Below, piece after piece: positions 60,871 through 64,000 of a DNA stretch of 64,000 bases (its first letter is position 1; each line of letters begins with the position of its first letter). Source of the stretch: Crotophaga sulcirostris (taxonomy: Eukaryota; Chordata; Aves; Cuculiformes; Crotophagidae); contig VYZB01000024.1 of the NCBI GenBank assembly GCA_013397455.1, forward strand, positions 4,401,021-4,465,020, read 5' to 3'. The notes below the pieces were generated by a model. That model was not told where the DNA came from. It worked only from the letters and a program-made list of their open reading frames with translations, and ran no database searches. The translations under genes and the position numbers were made by a program.

Positions 60871-63800
60871 TTTTCCAAGATTCAGCAATTTTACTGTAGA
60901 GTTTTTCAGAGTTTCAAGAGTAAGTACCCAAGGAAAAAAGGGCAAGTACGGGATTCTCGTCAGACTGGAGTGACTGTCACAGATGCAGGGAGGCTGTAGC
61001 CGTGGCAAGAAGGGTTGGCAGGAATTTTATAATGAAGATATGCTCCTGCTCTGTAAGCCTCCCTTTTCTGTACTGTGCTTTCCTAGATCCTTGGAGGTGA
61101 TCTAGAAGTAGTAAGCAAATTTTGCATTGACACCTATTTGTTACGCTTCTCTGTCAGAGAAAGCATGGATTTTGCCTATTATGTTTCCTATAAAGGGAAC
61201 ATTAAATAGTCATAGACATAAGAAATTAGGGTGTTTTAAAGTATCTTCCCAATAAGGAGACGGACTTGTGGTATTTTAAGTGAGTCTTGGATCTGTCGAG
61301 TTAACCAATATGTACCTTCTGTTTCAATGCTGACATCTGAAGAGAAGGAGCTCTGCAGAACAAACATGGTCAGGCTTGCACCAACATCTAAAACCACACA
61401 GAAAAGGAAGTGGGAACTACTATTTTTCATCCTGGGAGGTGAAATACAGCATAACACAAATATTTCTTTCTTATTAAGAAAGCAGAAGACAACTGGTATT
61501 AGATGAAAGGTGGAAAGTTCAGGAGTTTTTTTGTAAGAAGCAAGGTGTTGTAGAATTCATGGCTACTACATGCTGTGACAAAGTCAGGAACCTAGTGGGA
61601 TGCAAGAAGAGTACACAATGAGTTTGACTTATTATTTTAAGCTAATCTCTGCAAGGCATTCAAACTTTGGCTGTATTTTAAATTGAGGTACTTGAACCTT
61701 CCTCTGATATATTCAGTATATATATTGAGTTAATTCAGTATTACAGTCCTTTCAAACAGGATCATCCTCATCTATAGGAAGGAGCACCCTCACTCATCTG
61801 TGAGAATATGAAAAGTATAATTTACAGGCAACTGAACATTTCCCTTTAACTGCAATTGCGTTACAAAAGCACTTCCTTAACAAATCAGGAAGTGTTCTGT
61901 ACTGAAGTTGTAAAAAAGTAAAACAGTCAACAGAAGTCAGTGTAGTTCTGGAAATCTTTTACTGTTTTTCTGAAGACCAATTTTAAATATACTTATTCCC
62001 CTCCAACTCCCCCTTTCTGTTTTCCCATGAATTTACTCTGCTTTCAGGTAGTTTTTGGGGTACTTTTTACTGTGGAAGGAAGAACTGAGTAACTTGCATA
62101 TTTGAATTAAGGGACACCCCCACTGCCACCCAACACGTAAGAATGTCTTACAATAGGATCCTTATTGTTTCCCTATTGATCTTGGTAATACAAATCTCTA
62201 CATATATTTTGAAGAACTCTTAAATTTGCATGTTCCTCTCAGAAGGAAACCTTTAAAAGACTTCAGAAGTTAGTCTGTTATGAAAGGGAAATACACTACA
62301 CTGATCCTCCCAAATCAAAGGACTCCCCCCATACGAGTTTATTACTGCAATTAAATATTTTTTTGATTTCTCCCCTGCGTAGACACCTCAAAGAATAAAT
62401 GTGTCAAAAGAGATTTGTAAAATCTTCATGTTACTGCTGCTGTTGTTTTCTAAGAGTCAGTAGTAATGGGTAGTAGATTCCCACGCATCTCTACATTGTT
62501 TTTTCATTAATATTTAAGGAGTTTTTAGTGATGCTAGTAAGGAAGGCTGAGCTGCTGTAGTGTTAGTGTTTTAAAATGTACTGTTACATTAAAGAAATGC
62601 ACAAGGCTTGGTGCCAGTTGGAAAAAAGCAGTGGCTCAGTGTCCTTTCATTTTTTGTGTCGATGGGCATATATTAGGTATCTTTTATATAACAGTAAGTG
62701 CTTGTGTAGTTATTTTCAACCTTGCAGTTTTTGACTAACCAAACTACTATTTCATTATGTTGTTTACATTTATTATAAAGTTAAAATTAAATGTTTTAAG
62801 TTTGAGATTTGGGAAAATCTTTTAATTTTTATCTAAAGAATACTTTATATGTGTCATCCTGTGTCACTGTAAGTGAATGCTTTTGATGCACACCGAGAAG
62901 TTACTGTATTAAGCGATCTGTTTCTTGAAGGGCTACTTTATGGGTTTTATACTTAAAAACTGCTAGTAGCTTGTTTGGGCACTGAATTTTAAAGTCAGAG
63001 TTGACTGAAAAGAGAGGAGGAGGAATTCAGAAGAAACAGTCCTCTCCTGTTACTGATCCTGAGTTGCATAAGGAGCCAATGGCTACCCTTTATTCAGTAA
63101 TGAAGTCAAAACTAATCCTCTTGGGTACTAATTTTGCACAAAAACAAACTGCATTTTTCAATACTACCGCTAGATGGGGATTTCTCTTATATTCGAGAGT
63201 TGTAGGGCTTTTCTTTCTCCCTTTCATGCACACACCACACACAAAGTGGAGTAGTAGTAATTATCAGTACACCGTTTTATGGGACTGTAGGTTTTCAACA
63301 GATTTATAAAAAGCTTTTTAAAGCCTAATATCAAATCTATAATGCCATTCCAACCTAATAAAAATAATGAAGCTTGAAATGTTGACAGCATGTATCTAGA
63401 TCTTGGCTTGTAATTCCTTCCAAACAGATCTGTTGAGGCCCATGTGGGACCTAAATAACACAAAGAAGTAAATTTGCATATTTTACAGCAGGGGGAAAAA
63501 ACAGAATGCTAAAACATGAATAATTAGGAGCACAAGCTTCATGCTATATTAATACTGTTGAAAAGCATGTGTTGATTGTATTCTGAAAGCCAGTAGTGAT
63601 TTGGTTGAGTGAACTCAGTCAGCATCTCTTATGCAGATTAAAGGAACTGGGTTACAGAACAACTGAAATTCATTGTTTTGCTGTATAAGGAGGTATATTC
63701 CTTAAAGGAAGTATGTTTTTCTTGGATTAGGTACAGCACAGGGAATCGTTTTTAATGCCTTATCAGAGCATGTTTTTGTTGACAAAGAACTGTTCAATTC

Positions 63801-64000
63801 TTCATTTATTTGTACACGTTTAGATTTTAAAAATAGTTCTCAGCAACAAATCAGATGTTAGTATTTTTAGCACTTTAGTATTCATGACCTACTTACTTTT
63901 CATTCCTTAACATTTATCTTTTTTATTTTTTTTCCTTTCTAAGGCTTGAGCCCCTGAAAAATTCATAGCCACACACTATAAATTTGATTATTTTTAAATC

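Larger units (their letters stand above)
57567..64000 (+). other. UMAD1: UMAD1 intron
   Basis: No further UMAD1 exon was found up to the window end. The region holds one CR1 copy and a G run at 60017-60028, and otherwise unremarkable AT-rich sequence. Confidence 0.6.

Noticed and set aside
1..64000. CRISPR arrays, bacterial operons, tRNA or rRNA genes
   Set aside because: None seen. The sequence is a spliced vertebrate genome segment.

Overview
This is a vertebrate nuclear segment and almost certainly comes from a bird. It has spliced genes with long introns, a CpG-island promoter, at least a dozen CR1 LINE fragments with the typical avian 3' end (repeats of ATTCTATG), and two runs of N that mark assembly gaps (13404-13598 and 48250-49194). 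The gene order COL28A1 (-), MIOS (+), RPA3 (-), UMAD1 (+) matches, as I remember it, the conserved block on human chromosome 7p and its avian counterpart. I cannot determine the species.

Layout. (1) 4682-16144, minus strand: the 5' part of COL28A1. It has a signal-peptide exon, a large von Willebrand A exon, a short linker, and seven collagen exons that run off the left side of the window. All exon joins I could check keep the reading frame. (2) 17000-30000: mostly intergenic, with CR1 copies and, on the minus strand, collagen-like exons that have decayed (about 21980-24058). At least one aligns to the exon that opens the COL28A1 collagen domain, which suggests a dead partial duplicate. (3) 30430-31010: CpG island and promoter of MIOS, with four ETS-type motifs. 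(4) 31728-41276, plus strand: all MIOS coding exons, 877 codons. The first coding intron is of the rare AT-AC (U12) class. (5) 41277-45076: MIOS 3' end and intergenic DNA. (6) 45524-47640, minus strand: three RPA3 coding exons. The first RPA3 exon is not visible and probably lies in the 48250-49194 gap. (7) 49195-52290: a dense CR1 cluster. (8) 57453-57566, plus strand: first coding exon of UMAD1. The rest of that gene lies beyond the window, and the DNA on either side looks like its introns.

Functionally the genes are ordinary and unrelated. COL28A1 encodes an extracellular collagen, MIOS a subunit of GATOR2 (amino-acid signalling to mTORC1), RPA3 the small subunit of replication protein A, and UMAD1 a small protein of the UBAP1-MVB12-associated (ESCRT-I related) group. 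I see no operon-like system and no previously unknown gene system. The two observations most worth following up are the AT-AC intron in MIOS and the collagen gene relic between COL28A1 and MIOS.
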